Below are positions 60,301 to 64,000 of a stretch of DNA of 64,000 bases, piece after piece. The translations under genes were made by a program, and so were the position numbers. A model generated the notes under the pieces. That model did not search any database, was not told where the DNA came from, and saw only the letters and a program-made list of their open reading frames with translations. The DNA is from Onthophagus taurus (lineage: Eukaryota; Arthropoda; Insecta; Coleoptera; Scarabaeidae), in the NCBI RefSeq assembly GCF_036711975.1, contig NC_091967.1, forward strand, positions 10,540,001-10,604,000, written 5' to 3'. Position 1 is the first letter of the stretch. Every line of letters begins with the position of its first letter.

Positions 60301-61980
60301 AGACACAAAACTTTGTTATGCTAATAATATTTTAAATATTGGAAACCTTTTTATTTTTATTGCCATCTGGTATTTTTACGTCAGAGTTTAACGACTTTGC
60401 CTTCTTTTAATATTTACGAACGTCCATAAAATTTCGCTAAATATTGATGAGTTTATCATATGTGATGAAGTGTATGTTTATTGGTATTCCAAAAATAAAT
60501 GAATCATTTCCATTACGAAAATGAAAAGAAAATCATTAATTTATTATCTTCCTTTATTAAAATACAAATTTTCGTAAGCAATTTAGTCCTTTAGCTTTTA
60601 TAAGATCTCGTTATAATGTTTCTTGAATATGACCATAAATGTTAAGTTTCCTAAACTCGGGAATTCTTCAGTTTACTGTTTCTCCCGGTAACAACAACAG
60701 CAACAACTCTTGAAAATTCCTATCTCGAAACCGAGCAGATGCATACTAGCCAAAATTACCCGAGTCGTTTTACGCTATAAACTTGATAACTTCCTGTAAA
60801 GTTCTCCCTGGTAACCTACTTAATAAAGAGCGTTCTCGTTGTTGAAATTCTCATTGCGTTCGTATACACAATGTAGGTATACATGTATCGTCAAAAGGGG
60901 ACCAATTTCGGTTCAAAACGTTTTAACGCATTTTCACAGCAAAAACAATGAGCCAGTTCTGTAGTCCGAACGGGTCGCTTCGCAATTAGTTTACGCCGTT
61001 TCCGGGTCGCGAAATTAACAGGACTCGGAATCGTATTTTCCCATTAGCGTTATCGCGGAATTGGAGCGAAACTGGTCGAAGTCGTCGACGTGCTGCTACC
61101 ACCAGAATAGAATATTTTCTGGGGAGACCGTTTCCATCTGTTTTCTACCCGTCTATCGTGTACCTTAGAGAGCCCTTATATTACCTGCATATAAGGTATT
61201 ACACGGAATATACGGTGAAAGGAAGTGATAGTTTTGTGTGTATGTGCTCCGTGCGGAATGCGAAGAATAGAAAATAACCTGCACGACGTTGAGTTTCAAT
61301 GCGATGCATGGCGGTCTAATGCAATGCAATGTCGAAGGATAATGCGGGCCATTCGAAGTTATTTACTATAATCTGACTCTGCGGTGTTGTATAAAACAAA
61401 TTATTTACTATTTTATTACGTTTCTTTTAAACAAGTATTTTTGTTTTGAAATAAAATATTCTAATGTAATTTCAATCGCTGTCATTTTACGTCATAACAT
61501 TTTTTTAAAACATATTTTGGCTTGGATCTATATAGATAGGATTTGCTTGGATTTGGTATATCTTAGGGATGCAGAAGTTACGTTTAGTTTGGGTTGCGCT
61601 TGGTTTGGGCATAGATGACTTTGATTTTGTTTGAGTAAGCAAAGGTTTAGTTTAGGCTTGAATGTTTGGAGATACGGACTTCTATTTGATCTAAGTACTG
61701 ACGGAGCATAACTTATTTTTGTAATAAAAATGTGCAAATCAATATATTGAGAGGGATTTCGATGGGTTTGGTTTGTCATAAGTTCCTATGCTGAAAAAAT
61801 TCTTCGTTCTGTTAATTACGTTTGACATCTATGCGCTCTTGGTGTAGGTGATCACTTTTGAACTTATTTTTAAAGATTTCATCTTGGCATCCGAAACTTA
61901 AACGTTATGAGACGCACACTATAACTGGCAAGTTTTTAATTTTAGTTTTATTTCTAATGACATCGATTGTAAAAACCTTA
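57310..61980. other. Non-coding stretch, right part
   Basis: AT-rich background with GC-rich islands at about 59480-59960 (up to 'gacgacgactacgacgccgt') and 60640-61330. Open frames at 57832-58164 and 58365-58616 are AT-driven and unrecognisable. At 61530-61700 there is a degenerate GT-rich repeat ('gtttgggttgcgcttggttt'). No RNA gene seen. Confidence 0.3.
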
Positions 61981-61989
61981 GTAGAGGGA

Positions 61990-62420
61990 TACTGTAGAAA
62001 GTGTTAAGGAAGGCCATAAACGATTTTGAAAGGCGATTCAAGGAGGCAGTATCAATATTGAGGGATAATAGAACCGATGTTGAGAGATGTTGGCACGATA
62101 ATCTACCTCTAGATGAGGGAGATGTTAAGAAAGGCCAGAATTATGTTGAATGATGTTCGGGAGTATATTTATAAAGGCCGTGATGATATTGAGGCATAAT
62201 AAGCACGATGGTATGGATATTGTAAATAGAAGAGATGATATTTTAAGATTATATTGCGTGATAATAGTTGTGATTAGTGACAATATTGAAACTTAATAGT
62301 GCAATGTTGGGACATTGCAGAATAGAAGGTACCAGTATGGATAATATGTATGGATAAGAGATGTCATGGATGGTGTAAATATTGATGTCAAGGAACATGT
62401 CAATGAAATAATGTTGAAGA
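61990..62420. repeat. Degenerate purine-rich repeat (GATGTTGAGA/GATATTGAGG)
   Basis: Variants of 'gatgttgaga', 'gatattgagg', 'ataatag.acgatg' recur irregularly about every 30-40 bp. Heavily decayed; unit boundaries are unclear. No coding frame. Confidence 0.4.
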
Positions 62421-62429
62421 AATTTCATT

Positions 62430-64000
62430 TATTCGGCGGCGTTATAAATTTTATATAAAAAGGTTATAAAAAAACAGCCTATACACTCATTATCCACCAT
62501 TTACACGATAAATTGATCAAATTCAGTATTTAACCCGCAGTTACTAGATACCAAAGTTGTTTTTATAGACGAACAAACAGGGAGATCAATGAGGTTATTG
62601 TGGTTAATGAAACCGTTCTTGTGTTCCACGGTAATATCATATTAATTTTTGAACGCACAAGTTGTGTTTTTACTGTATTAATGATCCCCTAACTAAATAA
62701 ATTGTTAATTGGCTTCGTTAATACATCTGTTTAAACTGTTTTGTTGATTGTAACCGGTTAAAATTTTATTAGCAAATCCAATTAAATCGTCTATTTTCAC
62801 TAAATCAAATTTACATTTTGTATACCCGTAATTTGGACATATTTTGAATGTAATCAAGTACAGAAGAGGAATCATGTGCAAATTTTTTCAACTTTTATAT
62901 GTATAGTAAACACAAATTCTTTTAGAGTCGTCAATTTTAACAATGGAAGTTTTGCTGTTTTATGACCGATGTTTTTCGTTTATGTATTTTTTAATTTATA
63001 TAGTTTATAGTTCATGACAAGATGAAAGAGTTGATGTTATTGTTTTTTTTTGCGTTACATTTTCCCCATTGATTTAGGTCATTCTAGTAAACCTTTTTTA
63101 TACATAACTTTACAATGTGGGCTATTTTTACAAAATAACTTTTAAACACGATTTTTTATGTTATCGGTGCTTTGACTAAAAATAAAATTATGGGATGAAT
63201 GGAAAATTATTCCATATCACTTTTTCACATCAAAAGAAGCGGACAAAAAGTTTGGTTTATAAAAGAAATGAAATTACGTTTTCATGAGGGGTGAAACGTT
63301 CGCACAAGTTTTAATTCCGCTTTTGAATTTTAAATTCAACATTACTATCAGGCGAAGTGTAACCGGGCGTCCAACGCTGATTTTTTTTCGAAATCCCTCG
63401 CCTTCCCGGCGTATATTTGTGTTCGTCCGACTCTTTAAAATGAAAAAAAGCTTCTCTTTGACTCCATGTGCGAGAGTCCTTATTTACATCGGAGCTCCGT
63501 TTTATTATACAGACCCCTTTGCGGTCCGATGTCCCATTGTTTTCGGACTTTTTGCGGATCCGGCAACGACGACCACCACCGCAACCGTCTACTTCAAAAA
63601 CCGAAGCCACCGTATTTACGAGGCCAAGTCCGCAGGAGATGGGATTTTTTTTAAGCTAGTCCCATCAGACCGTTTCGTTGTGTTTTAAAATTGATCGCAT
63701 CGCGAACGTGCCGGCACGTACTATTTTTCGACATTTTCTCGTCGATTCCGTTGAAAAACGAATCGCGGAAACCGTTTAGTCCGCGCCGTCGCTGCCGAAA
63801 CGCAAACTCATCGCAATTCGCATCACGAACCACTATTCGATGGGTTACCCGAAAACGGCTTTAGAATTCCGGTTGTTGAATCTGGGCTTACCGCTTGTTG
63901 TGTGTAGACTCGATTTTTTTTTACTTTTTACTTCCCAAAACTAACTCTTCATTTATTTGAATTGTTTTTATTGATCTTTCAAGATTTAAAATTAACTTGA
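62430..64000. other. Non-coding, with a CpG-rich island at 63280-63890
   Basis: Up to 63280 the sequence is AT-rich with nothing recognisable. At 63280-63890 it is GC- and CpG-rich, with overlapping open frames on both strands (134, 99 and 62 codons), none with motifs I know. It could be a conserved non-coding element, a promoter or an unrecognised exon of the gene at the right edge. Confidence 0.3.

Noticed and set aside
63284..63688. 134-codon plus-strand frame near the right edge
   Set aside because: Overlapping open frames on both strands in CpG-rich DNA, low-complexity product, no motif; kept only as an island.
1..64000. tRNA, rRNA, CRISPR and bacterial operon features
   Set aside because: No cloverleaf with a GTTCRA-type B box, no rRNA segment and no spaced short repeats were seen; the intron-bearing genes are eukaryotic.

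Overview
The window is AT-rich nuclear DNA from an insect, probably a beetle. Introns have GT-AG ends and are often only 50-70 bp. The genes include an insect-type ABCH half-transporter, a TTD14 homologue and a Domino homologue with two alternative C-termini. Transposon debris (piggyBac-like, Tigger/pogo, non-LTR retrotransposons, MITEs) fills the long introns and intergenic DNA. The insect assignment is well supported by the genes; the order is inference.

Layout, left to right. (1) About 0.4-1.1 kb: 186-bp satellite-like repeats. (2) 2.0-10.5 kb, plus strand: an ABCH transporter in eight coding exons; a 2.25-kb piggyBac-like element with giant inverted arms sits in intron 2. (3) 24.8-13.1 kb, minus strand: a TTD14-like P-loop/CYTH protein in ten coding exons; its 8.6-kb intron 4 is full of retrotransposon pieces and MITEs. 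(4) 41.9-26.6 kb, minus strand: the Domino/p400 SWR1-class chromatin remodeller with about 24 coding exons; a Tigger-like element sits in its first coding intron and its promoter is near 43 kb. (5) 45.5-46.7 kb, plus: RAD51D. (6) 47.5-48.3 kb, plus: a small CCCH zinc-finger protein. (7) 48.8-64 kb: the probable first coding exon of a gene running off the right edge, then 15 kb without recognisable exons but with several GC-richer islands.

The most interesting content is in the Domino introns. Most internal introns are 50-70 bp, but a few are 200-300 bp, and five of the longer ones carry small-RNA signatures on the host strand. Three hold paralogous box C/D snoRNAs of the U15/SNORD15 type: C box, D', an internal hairpin with compensatory changes, and a D-box guide complementary to the 28S rRNA segment containing AAAUGCCUC. 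Two hold box H/ACA candidates (hairpin, hinge, hairpin, ACA). All five end about 65-80 nt from the 3' splice site, as expected for intron-encoded snoRNAs. A sixth intron holds a long pre-miRNA-like hairpin. Domino thus looks like a multi-snoRNA host gene in this species. All exon joins were made by hand from splice sites and codon phase; none has transcript support here.
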